Below, in pieces: positions 16,588-23,768 of a stretch of 64,000 bases of DNA; positions within the stretch are counted from its first letter, which is position 1, and each line of letters opens with the position of its first letter. Source of the stretch: CAWFMO01 sp963817065 (lineage in GTDB: Bacteria > Actinomycetota > Thermoleophilia > Solirubrobacterales > 70-9); assembly GCA_963817065.1 (NCBI GenBank), contig CAWFMO010000001.1:1488001-1552000 (forward strand), in the 5' to 3' direction. Both the position numbers and the translations under genes were made by a program. Under the pieces are notes generated by a model. That model searched no databases, was not told the origin of the DNA, and was given only the letters and a program-made list of their open reading frames with translations.

Positions 16588-18054
16588 CTATCTCCGCGGC
16601 AGCTCTTCCTCGGTGACGCCGCGGCCGTTGGTGGCCTGGGGCGATCGCCTGCCGCGGCGGAAGATGCTGCGCCTGCCTCCGGCCGCCTCGAGCAGCTCCT
16701 CGAGCGAGGCCTCGAGGTCGGCGGCGAGGCCCTCGAGGTCGGACATCACGTCGTAGTCGCCGATCAACCCGAAGTTGACCTGGCCGTCGTAGCTCATGAT
16801 CCCGACGCAGAGCGCCTGGCGCTTGGCGAGCGGGACCATCGGGAAGACGCGCTCCATCCGGCGGCCCATCAGGTAAAGCGGAAACTGGGGCCCGGGCACG
16901 TTGGTGACCACGAGGTTGAAGAACCGCTGCCGCGACTGGAGCCGCGCCGCCTGGCCGGTGAGCGTCGGCGGCGCGAAGTCGGCGAGCTCGGTGAGCAGGG
17001 TCGCGCCGAGCGCCTGCTTGGACTCCTTTAGGTCGCCCATCGTCGCGGTCACGATCTGCAGCCTGCGGACCGGGTCCTCGCACCAAACCGGCAGCGGGGC
17101 CATCATCGCGCTGACCTTGTTGCCGAGGTCGCCGTGCTCGTCGTCGGTGCGGACGCTGACCGGGACCATCGCGCGCAGCTCGAGGTTGGCGGTCGGGTGG
17201 CCGTGCGAGCGCAGGTAGCGCCCCAGCGCGCCCGCGACCGCGGCGAGGACGACGTCGTTGACGGTCCCGCCGAGCTCGTTCTTGATCCGCTTGAGGTCGA
17301 TCAGCGCCGCGCGCACCCACGAGAAGCGCCGGTGGGGGCCGATGTCGACGTTGAAGGGCGTGTCCGGGGCGGCCATCCCGGCCCAGGCGAAGGCGCCGGC
17401 GGCGACGGTGCTCTCCTGGAGCTTGCGCAGCGCGCGCCTCGGCCCGCGGAAGATCCGCCGCGCCCCGCGGACCGCCTCCGCCGGGGTCACCGCGCGCTCG
17501 ACCAGCGCCTCGGCGAGCAGCTCGGCGCGGCCCGGCTCGGGCTCCGGCACCCAGCGGTCGTGGTCGGCGGGCGGCTTGTCGGGGTCCTTCTCGAGGTCGA
17601 AGAGCACGGTCGTGATGTCGACCCCCGAGACCCCGTCGACGAGGCAGTGGTGGGTCTTGCCGATGACCGCGAAGCGGTCGCCCTTGAGGCCCTCAACCAG
17701 CCACATCTCCCAGAGCGGCTTGCTGCGATCGAGCGCCTGGCTGAAGAAGCGCGCGGCGAGGATCCGCAGCTGCTCCTCGGAGCCCGGCGCCGGCAGCGAC
17801 GTGTGGCGGACGTGGTAGTCGAGGTTGAGATGCGGGTCGTCGACCCACTTCGGGCGGCCCTGGCTGAACGGCACGAAGGCGAGCTTCTGGCGGAAGCGGG
17901 GGACGAGGTGGAGCCGCGAGTTGATGTGGTCGCGGAACTCGACGTAGCCGGGGGCGGGTCCCTCGAAGAGGATCGTCGAGGCGACGTGCATGTGCGTATC
18001 GCCACGTTCCAGGTGCAGGAAGGAGGTGTCGAGTCCGCTGAGTCGGTCGCCCAT
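16588..18054 (-). CDS. Wax ester synthase / acyl-CoA:diacylglycerol acyltransferase (WS/DGAT)
   Basis: This 488-aa protein has the N-terminal 'LSGLDTSFLHLERGDTHMHV' typical of bacterial WS/DGAT. The catalytic HHxxxDG motif is 'HHCLVDG' (His135-His136, Asp140-Gly141), and 'VNDVVLAAVAGALGRYL' and 'VVTNVPGPQFPLYLMGRRM' are conserved later blocks. It esterifies acyl-CoA with diacylglycerol or fatty alcohols to make storage lipid at the inner membrane face. Length is normal. The start lies 34 bp from a perfect CRP-like site, so it may share that regulator with the divergent RlpA-like gene. Confidence 0.92.
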   Translation of the reverse strand: MGDRLSGLDTSFLHLERGDTHMHVASTILFEGPAPGYVEFRDHINSRLHLVPRFRQKLAFVPFSQGRPKWVDDPHLNLDYHVRHTSLPAPGSEEQLRILAARFFSQALDRSKPLWEMWLVEGLKGDRFAVIGKTHHCLVDGVSGVDITTVLFDLEKDPDKPPADHDRWVPEPEPGRAELLAEALVERAVTPAEAVRGARRIFRGPRRALRKLQESTVAAGAFAWAGMAAPDTPFNVDIGPHRRFSWVRAALIDLKRIKNELGGTVNDVVLAAVAGALGRYLRSHGHPTANLELRAMVPVSVRTDDEHGDLGNKVSAMMAPLPVWCEDPVRRLQIVTATMGDLKESKQALGATLLTELADFAPPTLTGQAARLQSRQRFFNLVVTNVPGPQFPLYLMGRRMERVFPMVPLAKRQALCVGIMSYDGQVNFGLIGDYDVMSDLEGLAADLEASLEELLEAAGGRRSIFRRGRRSPQATNGRGVTEEELPRR

Positions 18055-18087
18055 TACGCGTGATCATTTCACAAGGCGTCTTGCGTC

Positions 18088-18103
18088 TGTGACCGGCGTC
18101 ACA
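18088..18103. promoter_or_regulatory. CRP-type palindrome TGTGA-N6-TCACA
   Basis: TGTGACCGGCGTCACA is a perfect 16-bp palindrome and an exact match to the CRP/FNR-family consensus. It sits between the divergent WS/DGAT gene (start 18054) and the c-di-AMP riboswitch. A second hairpin, AAGGTCT (18105-18111) with AGACCTT (18119-18125), follows it. Confidence 0.6.
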
Positions 18104-18149
18104 CAAGGTCTTGTGAGCAGACCTTAACTTCGTTGGCGCAAAACAACGA

Positions 18150-18285
18150 CTGCCTAATCGCCTCCTCGCACGAGGGGGCGGGCGGGGGACCCAATCAGCA
18201 GGGGCGAACGGGGTGGTGTTCCACCCCAAGCGTGCGCCGGAAACACCCGGCGCCTGCGAGCCCGACAGCTAACTCCGCAGGCAAG
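18150..18285 (+). promoter_or_regulatory. c-di-AMP riboswitch (ydaO/yuaA class)
   Basis: The leader contains the conserved blocks of the ydaO/yuaA class. 'GCGGGGGACCCAAT' lies near 18182-18195, a GGGGTGG-TGTT-CCACCCC hairpin near 18210-18226, and the signature CCGACAGCTAACTCCGCAGG at 18262-18281. Its stem GCCTGCG (18252-18258) pairs with CGCAGGC (18276-18282). These RNAs bind c-di-AMP and usually switch off cell-wall hydrolase or resuscitation genes in actinobacteria, which fits the RlpA-like gene that starts 10-15 nt later. Confidence 0.85.
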
Positions 18286-18294
18286 AGAAAGCAG

Positions 18295-18972
18295 GTGTTT
18301 CGCTTGCATCGCTTCCGCATCAAGCGGCGGCGGATGGCAGCTCTTGCGCTGCTTCCGGTTGCCGCTCTGACAGCAATCAACGGTATCTCCGTCGCCACGG
18401 CAGTGGTCGGCGATCCGACCGCGCTCAGCGCCGCCGCATCGGGCGTCGAGCTCAAGGCCGGTAAGCGCCACGCGCGCGCCGGCTCCAAGGTGCCGCTCCG
18501 TGGCAAGGTCGCCCCGGGCGGCGAGCGCACCGTTGTGATCGAGGTCAACGGACGCAAGGTCGACACGGTCAAGACCGGGTCGCAGGGCGAGTTCCACGCC
18601 CGCTGGCGTCCGTCGAGCCCCGGCGTCTACAAGGTCGCCGCGATCGTCCCCGCCGCCGACGGCAGCGCCGCCGTGCGGTCGAAGGGCAAGCACGTCAACG
18701 CCTACCGCTCGGTCCAGGCCTCGTACTACGGCCCGGGCCTCTACGGAGGCGGCATGGCCTGCGGCGGCACGCTGACGCCCTCGACCAAGGGCGTGGCGCA
18801 CAAGACGCTGCCCTGCGGCTCGAAGGTGACCCTGCGTCACGGCGACAAGACCGTGACCGTCCCGGTGGTCGACCGCGGTCCCTACGCGGGCAACCGCGTG
18901 TACGACCTGACGACCGCAACCAAGCAGAAGCTCGGTTTCGGCTCGACGGGCACGGTCCTCTCGACCAAGTAA
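18295..18972 (+). CDS. Secreted RlpA-like double-psi beta-barrel protein
   Basis: The GTG at 18295, just after the riboswitch, gives 225 aa. An earlier in-frame start would run through the riboswitch and is rejected. The N-terminus has a basic run then a signal segment ('MAALALLPVAALTAING'). Residues about 50-130 look like an Ig-like or beta-sandwich domain. The C-terminal ~95 residues are the RlpA/expansin double-psi barrel: 'QASYYGPGLYGGGMACGG', 'LPCGSKVTLRHGDKTV' and 'VPVVDRGPYAGNRVYDLT', including the conserved Asp of 'DRGP'. RlpA-like proteins act on peptidoglycan. Control by c-di-AMP is supported by the leader. Confidence 0.85.
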   Translation: MFRLHRFRIKRRRMAALALLPVAALTAINGISVATAVVGDPTALSAAASGVELKAGKRHARAGSKVPLRGKVAPGGERTVVIEVNGRKVDTVKTGSQGEFHARWRPSSPGVYKVAAIVPAADGSAAVRSKGKHVNAYRSVQASYYGPGLYGGGMACGGTLTPSTKGVAHKTLPCGSKVTLRHGDKTVTVPVVDRGPYAGNRVYDLTTATKQKLGFGSTGTVLSTK

Positions 18973-18983
18973 GCGTCCGTAGC

Positions 18984-20069
18984 TCAGACGTCGAGCGCGA
19001 GCGGCTCGGCCGGGTCCCCGCCGTCAGCGGCGGGGGCCCGCGCCGGGCCGTCTTGCGTTTCGGCGCCGTCGAGGCCGGCGAGGCCGACGCCGATCAGGCG
19101 TACCGGCGCGTCGAGCTCGAAGCGCTCGAGCAGCTCGCCGGCGACCGCGCGCACGATCTCGGGGTCGCGCGTGGGCTCGGCGAGCGTCCGCGAGCGCGTG
19201 AACGTGCGAAACGGGCGCAGCCGGATCTTCATCGTCACCGTGCGCCCGCGGTTCCCGTGGCTCTCGAGGCTCGAGCAGACGGAGTCGGCGAGGCGATCTA
19301 GCGTCTCGCGCAGCTCGTCGGGATCGCTGACGTCGTAGGGGAAGGTCGTCTCGCGGCTCTCCGACTTGCGGACCCGCTCGGTCGTCAGCGTGCTTGCGCC
19401 GATGCCCTTGCCGCGGTCGATCAACCCCGCGCCGTGCTTGGGGCCGAAGGCGCGCTCGAGCTGCGCCGGGTCGGCACCCGCGAGCTCGCCGACGGTGGCG
19501 ATCCCGATCTCCGCGAGCCGCTCGAAGGTGCGCGGCCCGACCCCCGGCAGGAGCGAGGCCGGCTTCTCGCCGACGACCTCGAGCCAGTTGTCCTCGTCGA
19601 GGGCGAAGAACCCGTCCGGCTTGTCGAGGTCGGAGGCGATCTTCGCCATCAGCTTGTTCGGCGCCAGCCCGATCGAGCAGACGAGCCTCGTCGCCTCCTT
19701 GATCAGGTACTTGATCTCGCGCGCCCGCGACTGCGGGACGGGGGAGGAGGAGAGGTCGACGTAGGCCTCGTCCATGCCGACGACCTCGACCGCGTCGCTG
19801 AACTTGGTCAGGGTCTCCATCACCTTGTTCGAGCCGCGCCGGTAGAGCTGCATGTCGACCGGGAGCACGGTGAGCTGTGGGCAGCGGCGCTTCGCGGTCA
19901 CCAGCGGCAGAGCCGAGTGCACGCCGAACTTGCGCGCCGCGTAGGAGGCGGTGGTGACGACGCCGCGCGGTCCGTCGTGCGCGACGACCACCGGCTTGCC
20001 CCTGAGCTCGGGGTGCCGCAGCATCTCGATCGAGACGTAGAACGCGTCCATATCGACGTGGGCGATCAC
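18984..20069 (-). CDS. dinB: DNA polymerase IV (Y-family translesion polymerase)
   Basis: This is 361 aa from a GTG start at 20069. The catalytic carboxylates are in 'HVDMDAFYVSIE' (Asp6, Asp8) and 'VVGMDEAYVDLS' (Asp100, Glu101). 'SYAARKFGVHSALPLVTAKR' is the fingers segment, 'LLPGVGPRTFERLAEIGI' the thumb helix-hairpin-helix, and the C-terminal little finger is complete. No beta-clamp motif is obvious beyond the acidic, Pro/Ala-rich tail. It copies damaged DNA with low fidelity. It converges on the RlpA-like gene with an 11-bp gap and is probably monocistronic. No LexA box was recognised in the short upstream gap. Confidence 0.93.
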   Translation of the reverse strand: MIAHVDMDAFYVSIEMLRHPELRGKPVVVAHDGPRGVVTTASYAARKFGVHSALPLVTAKRRCPQLTVLPVDMQLYRRGSNKVMETLTKFSDAVEVVGMDEAYVDLSSSPVPQSRAREIKYLIKEATRLVCSIGLAPNKLMAKIASDLDKPDGFFALDEDNWLEVVGEKPASLLPGVGPRTFERLAEIGIATVGELAGADPAQLERAFGPKHGAGLIDRGKGIGASTLTTERVRKSESRETTFPYDVSDPDELRETLDRLADSVCSSLESHGNRGRTVTMKIRLRPFRTFTRSRTLAEPTRDPEIVRAVAGELLERFELDAPVRLIGVGLAGLDGAETQDGPARAPAADGGDPAEPLALDV

Positions 20070-20129
20070 TTGCCGGCGATCGTAGTGAGGGGTACAGACG
20101 CGGGCTGATGCGCGCTAGATTGCGACCCG

Positions 20130-20429
20130 ATGGGCACCGACTCCGAAGTGAAGAACCTCGAAGCGATTTCAAAGGCGATCGACGAGCACAACTCGAGCTG
20201 TCCCTACCCGGCGGCCGAGGTGCGGATGAACCCCTACGAGGCCGAGCGCCTCGGCTGGGAGGAGATCCGCGGGTTGCCGATCGTCCCCGACCCCGAGCTC
20301 GGGACGGGGCGATTCCGGATCGTCTGCGCCCGCGACGCCGACGGCGAGGGGATCGAGGAGGCCGAGGCGCTCGGCATCCCGGTCGAGGTCGCGGTGCCGA
20401 CCCAGGCGCCCGTCGGCCCCAAGAGTTAA
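20130..20429 (+). CDS. Small conserved-looking hypothetical protein
   Basis: This is 99 aa and mostly acidic. It contains 'SCPYPAAEVRMNPYEAERLG' and 'GRFRIVCARDADGEGIEEAE', with two separated cysteines. It has no signal peptide or membrane helix. The start overlaps nothing and is 60 bp from the divergent dinB. I recognise no family. Coding bias and lack of a competing frame suggest it is real. Confidence 0.6.
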   Translation: MGTDSEVKNLEAISKAIDEHNSSCPYPAAEVRMNPYEAERLGWEEIRGLPIVPDPELGTGRFRIVCARDADGEGIEEAEALGIPVEVAVPTQAPVGPKS

Positions 20430-20430
20430 C

Positions 20431-20462
20431 GGCGCCTCCTCCGCTTCGCGTCCGGGGGCGCC
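20431..20462. terminator. Hairpin between convergent genes
   Basis: GGCGCCTCC (20431-20439) pairs with GGGGGCGCC (20454-20462) at 8 of 9 positions. It sits between the stops of the 99-aa gene and ccdA, so it may act in both directions. There is no T-run. Confidence 0.35.
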
Positions 20463-20474
20463 TTGGGCGGGGTT

Positions 20475-21221
20475 CTATACGTCAGAGAAGAAGTTGAGGC
20501 CGAAGCGGTCGAGGAAGTCCTGGGCCTCGGCGTTGAGGCGGAAGAGCTCGTCGGTCCAGATCAGGATCCCCATCGCGATCAGGATCACCCCGCCGGCGGC
20601 CATGATCACCGGGTAGTGGCGCTTGACGAACGCGAACGCGGTCGTCATCCGCGTGAACGCGAGTGCGGTCGCGAGGAACGGGATCGCGAGGCCCGCGGAG
20701 TAGACGGCGAGCAGCGCCGCCCCGTGGCCGGCCGAGTCGGATAGCGCGGCGGCGGAGAGGATCGCGGCGAGCGTCGGGCCGATGCACGGCGTCCACGCGA
20801 GCGCGAACGCGGCGCCGACGACGACCGGCCCGCCGCGGCCGGCGCGCTCCATCAGGCCCCCGAAGTGCCACTCGCGGTTGAGCTTGGGGACGAACAGCGC
20901 CGCGACCAGGAAGACGCCCATCGCGATGATCACGACGGCGGAGATCTTGTTGAGGAGCTCGCGGTTGTCGGCGAGGAAGCTCCCGAGCCCGGTCGCGGTC
21001 AGCCCGAGGGCGATGAAGATCGCCGAGAAGCTGGCGACGAAGAGCAGGCTCGGGACCAGGACGCGGCGCCAGTCGGCGCGCTCGAGCTCGCCCGCCGAGA
21101 CCCCGGTCACGGTCGAGAGATAGCCGGGGACGAGCGGCAGGACGCAGGGGGAGAGGAAGCTGACCAGCCCCGCGGCGAGCGCCGCGAGCACGCCGACTCC
21201 TGCTGCCGGATCCGATTCCAC
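20475..21221 (-). CDS. ccdA: CcdA-type thiol-disulfide transporter (cytochrome c biogenesis)
   Basis: This is a 248-aa, about six-helix membrane protein from GTG 21221. Two conserved cysteine motifs in transmembrane segments are present: 'SFLSPCVLPLVPGYLS' (Cys26) and 'LAWTPCIGPTLAAILS' (Cys146). CcdA passes electrons from cytoplasmic thioredoxin to the outside for cytochrome c maturation or other disulfide reduction. No ResA/CcsB genes are adjacent, so its partner is encoded elsewhere. The length fits CcdA rather than the longer DsbD. Confidence 0.9.
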   Translation of the reverse strand: MESDPAAGVGVLAALAAGLVSFLSPCVLPLVPGYLSTVTGVSAGELERADWRRVLVPSLLFVASFSAIFIALGLTATGLGSFLADNRELLNKISAVVIIAMGVFLVAALFVPKLNREWHFGGLMERAGRGGPVVVGAAFALAWTPCIGPTLAAILSAAALSDSAGHGAALLAVYSAGLAIPFLATALAFTRMTTAFAFVKRHYPVIMAAGGVILIAMGILIWTDELFRLNAEAQDFLDRFGLNFFSDV

Positions 21222-21262
21222 CGCGGGTCAGCCTAGCGGCGGGCGCAGCCCGCCAGGCGGAG

Positions 21263-22198
21263 CTACTTGGGCTTCTTGCAGTAGGCGTAGAGGGTGACCG
21301 CGGCGCCGGCGGGCAGGTCGAAGCCGGTCAGCTCGTACAGCCCCAGGTGCCAGCCGCGGCTGCCGCTGGGGTGGAACTCGTCGACGCTGACCGCCGGCAC
21401 CGGAGCGCCCGCGACGTTGGGTGCGATCGAGAAGCCGCCGGAGACCACCTGCTGCTTCTTGGAGCAGGAGACGTCGGCGGTGGTGCGGGTGTCGTCGCCG
21501 ATCGGGACGGTCGTCGAGGCCTCGCTGATCGACTTGCCACCCTTGGCGCAGATGAAACTCGTGCTCAGCGTGATGTCGCCCGCCCCGACCGGCGGCGAGG
21601 GGTTCCCGACCTGGAGCGTCCACGACGAGGGTCCCGAGCGGCGGGACTGGAGGACCGATCCGGCGCGCTTGCTCGGGTCCGAGAGCAGCGGCGGGGCGCT
21701 GGTCTGGAAGCCGGCGGTCACGACCTTGCCCCCCGCGGTGCAGTTCATCGTCACGGTCTGCGAGAGGCCGGCGGGGATCGTGGAGAAGTTCGGGGTGCCG
21801 GTGCCGATGCTCTTGATCGCGGTGTCCGGCTCGCAGCGCGCGAAGCTCGTGAAGGTCCCGGGCGACGGCGGTGTCGCGAACGCGGCCGCCCCCGCGGCCC
21901 AGGCGCGAAAGCCGGTCGGGCGCGACTCGGTCGGGGCGGTCCGGGTCCCGGTCAACCCTCCGGGGCTGAACGAGGGGCTGACGAGGTAGCCGCCGCCGGT
22001 GGCGTGGTTCTTCTTCGGACACGGGGTGTTGAGCGTCGTGGCGAGCCCTGGTCCGATTGACGCCGGGGTCTGCCTGGTGACCAGCGAGGCCTTCTTCGAC
22101 TTCTTCTTCGCCGCGAGGGAAGGGGTTGCGGCGAGGGCCGCGAGCGCGACGACGGCGAGGGCGGCGAGGATCCAGCGCTGGTTGCTCCGGTCGATCAC
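21263..22198 (-). CDS. Secreted protein with two internal Cys-Gly-rich repeats
   Basis: The GTG at 22198 is preferred because AGGA lies about 10 nt before it; the ATG at 22216 would add six residues. The product is 311 aa. A signal peptide ends 'PSLAA' and is followed by a Lys/Ser-rich patch. Two similar halves of ~140 residues each start with a Cys-Lys-Lys block ('CPKKNHATGGGYLVSPSF' and 'CSKKQQVVSGGFSIAPNV'). Related Cys-Gly-Gly segments lie between ('CTAGGKVVTAGFQTSAP'). It is exported and probably disulfide-bonded. The family and function are unknown to me. Confidence 0.7.
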   Translation of the reverse strand: MIDRSNQRWILAALAVVALAALAATPSLAAKKKSKKASLVTRQTPASIGPGLATTLNTPCPKKNHATGGGYLVSPSFSPGGLTGTRTAPTESRPTGFRAWAAGAAAFATPPSPGTFTSFARCEPDTAIKSIGTGTPNFSTIPAGLSQTVTMNCTAGGKVVTAGFQTSAPPLLSDPSKRAGSVLQSRRSGPSSWTLQVGNPSPPVGAGDITLSTSFICAKGGKSISEASTTVPIGDDTRTTADVSCSKKQQVVSGGFSIAPNVAGAPVPAVSVDEFHPSGSRGWHLGLYELTGFDLPAGAAVTLYAYCKKPK

Positions 22199-22226
22199 GC
22201 GCGAGATCCTACACACGACCTATCTG

Positions 22227-22267
22227 ACACCGCGCGGTGTAATGATTCCATCGCGCGGTGTAATGAT
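22227..22267 (+). promoter_or_regulatory. Palindromic operator and 16-bp direct repeat before the monooxygenase
   Basis: ACACCGCGCGGTGT (22227-22240) is a perfect 14-bp palindrome. CGCGCGGTGTAATGAT occurs twice, at 22231-22246 and 22252-22267, 21 bp apart (two helical turns). The second copy ends 6 bp before the monooxygenase ATG. This fits a dimeric repressor site of the TetR kind, but no regulator gene is adjacent. Confidence 0.5.
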
Positions 22268-22273
22268 CCCCCA

Positions 22274-23767
22274 ATGAGCGAACGGCACGAGATCGCGATC
22301 ATCGGCACCGGCTTCTCGGGGCTGGGCATGGCGATCAAGCTCAAACAGGCGGGGTTCGAGGACTTCGTGCTGCTCGAGCGCGCCGAGGACCTCGGCGGTA
22401 CATGGCGCGACAACCACTACCCGGGGCTCTGCTGCGACATCCCCTCGCACGTCTACTCCTTCTCCTACGAGCTCAACACGAAGTGGACAAGGGGGTTCGC
22501 GCCCGGCTGGGAGATCCTCGACTACATACGCAAGACCGCCGAGAAGCACGGCATCGAGCCGCACATCCGCTACGGCCACGAGGCGCTCGACGCCGCCTGG
22601 GACGAGGGGGCGCAGCGCTGGGAGATCGAGACCCCGAAGGGCACGATCAGCGCGCGGGTCCTGATCTCGGGCGCCGGCGGGCTCGCCGACCCCAAGGAGC
22701 CCGAGATCCCCGGCCTCGAGCGCTTCCAGGGCAAGACCTTCCACTCCGCAAGCTGGGACCACGACTACGACCTCAACGGCAAGTCGGTCGCGGTGATCGG
22801 GACCGGCGCATCGGCGATCCAGTTCGTGCCCCAGATCCAGCCCCAGGTCGCGAGCCTCGACCTCTACCAGCGGACGCCGCCGTGGATCGTGCCCCGCTTC
22901 GACCACGAGATCACGCGCCCCGAGCACTGGGCGCTGCGCTGGATCCCGTTCGCGCCGCGGATCGTGCGCTGGGCCCTCTACGGGGTGATGGAGGTCCGGA
23001 TCGTCGGCTTCCGCAACCCGCGGATCATGCGCCCGGTGATGTGGCTCGCGCGGCGCAACATCCGCCGCCAGGTCCGGGACCCCGAGCTCGCCGACAAGGT
23101 GACCCCGGACTACACGCTGGGCTGCAAGCGGGTCCTGATCTCCGACGACTATCTCCCGGCGCTGGCGCAGCCGAACGTCGACGTGATCACCGACGGCATC
23201 CGCGAGGTGCGCGAGAACTCGGTCGTCAGCGAGGACGGGACCGAGCGCGAGGTCGACGCGATCATCTTCGGAACCGGCTTCCACGTCGCCGACCCGCCGA
23301 TCGCGCAGCGCCTCCGCGGCCGCGGCGGGCACTCGCTCTCCGAGGTCTGGAGGGAGGAGGGGATGGAGGCACACCGGGGGACCGCGATCGCCGGCTTCCC
23401 GAACTTCTTCATCCTGCTCGGCCCGAACACCGGCCTCGGGCACAACTCGGTTGTGATCATGATCGAGGCGCAGGTGAACTACGTGATCCAGGCGCTCGAA
23501 CAGATGCGCGGCCGCGACGCCGCGACGATCGAGGTCCGGCGCGAGGTCCAGGATGCGTTCAACGAGGGGGTCCAGGGGGCGATGGAGGGCACTGTGTGGA
23601 CCGCCGGGCACTGCAACAGCTGGTATCTCGACCGGCACGGCCGCAACAGGACGCTGTGGCCGGGCTCGACCCTGAGCTTCCGCCGGAGGGTGCGTCGCTT
23701 CGAGCCGGCCGAGTTCGAGATCGCGGCGCCCGAGCCGGCCGAGGAGCGCGTTCCCGTCCGGGGCTGA
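22274..23767 (+). CDS. Flavin-containing (Baeyer-Villiger-type) monooxygenase
   Basis: This 497-aa protein has an FAD Rossmann motif 'IIGTGFSGLGMAIKL' (residues 9-23), 'LERAEDLGGTWRDNHYPG', and the second nucleotide (NADPH) motif 'VAVIGTGASAIQFVPQI'. The linker 'FQGKTFHSASWDHD' (151-164) matches the type I BVMO fingerprint FxGxxxHxxxW. Such enzymes insert oxygen into ketones or oxidise N/S atoms. The downstream serine hydrolase, 1 bp away, could open the ester or lactone product, a common BVMO-esterase pairing. Confidence 0.9.
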   Translation: MSERHEIAIIGTGFSGLGMAIKLKQAGFEDFVLLERAEDLGGTWRDNHYPGLCCDIPSHVYSFSYELNTKWTRGFAPGWEILDYIRKTAEKHGIEPHIRYGHEALDAAWDEGAQRWEIETPKGTISARVLISGAGGLADPKEPEIPGLERFQGKTFHSASWDHDYDLNGKSVAVIGTGASAIQFVPQIQPQVASLDLYQRTPPWIVPRFDHEITRPEHWALRWIPFAPRIVRWALYGVMEVRIVGFRNPRIMRPVMWLARRNIRRQVRDPELADKVTPDYTLGCKRVLISDDYLPALAQPNVDVITDGIREVRENSVVSEDGTEREVDAIIFGTGFHVADPPIAQRLRGRGGHSLSEVWREEGMEAHRGTAIAGFPNFFILLGPNTGLGHNSVVIMIEAQVNYVIQALEQMRGRDAATIEVRREVQDAFNEGVQGAMEGTVWTAGHCNSWYLDRHGRNRTLWPGSTLSFRRRVRRFEPAEFEIAAPEPAEERVPVRG

Positions 23768-23768
23768 G

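Noticed and set aside
18133..18294. N-terminal extension of the RlpA-like protein from an upstream ATG
   Set aside because: The segment coincides with conserved riboswitch blocks, and the translated part has no signal-peptide character.
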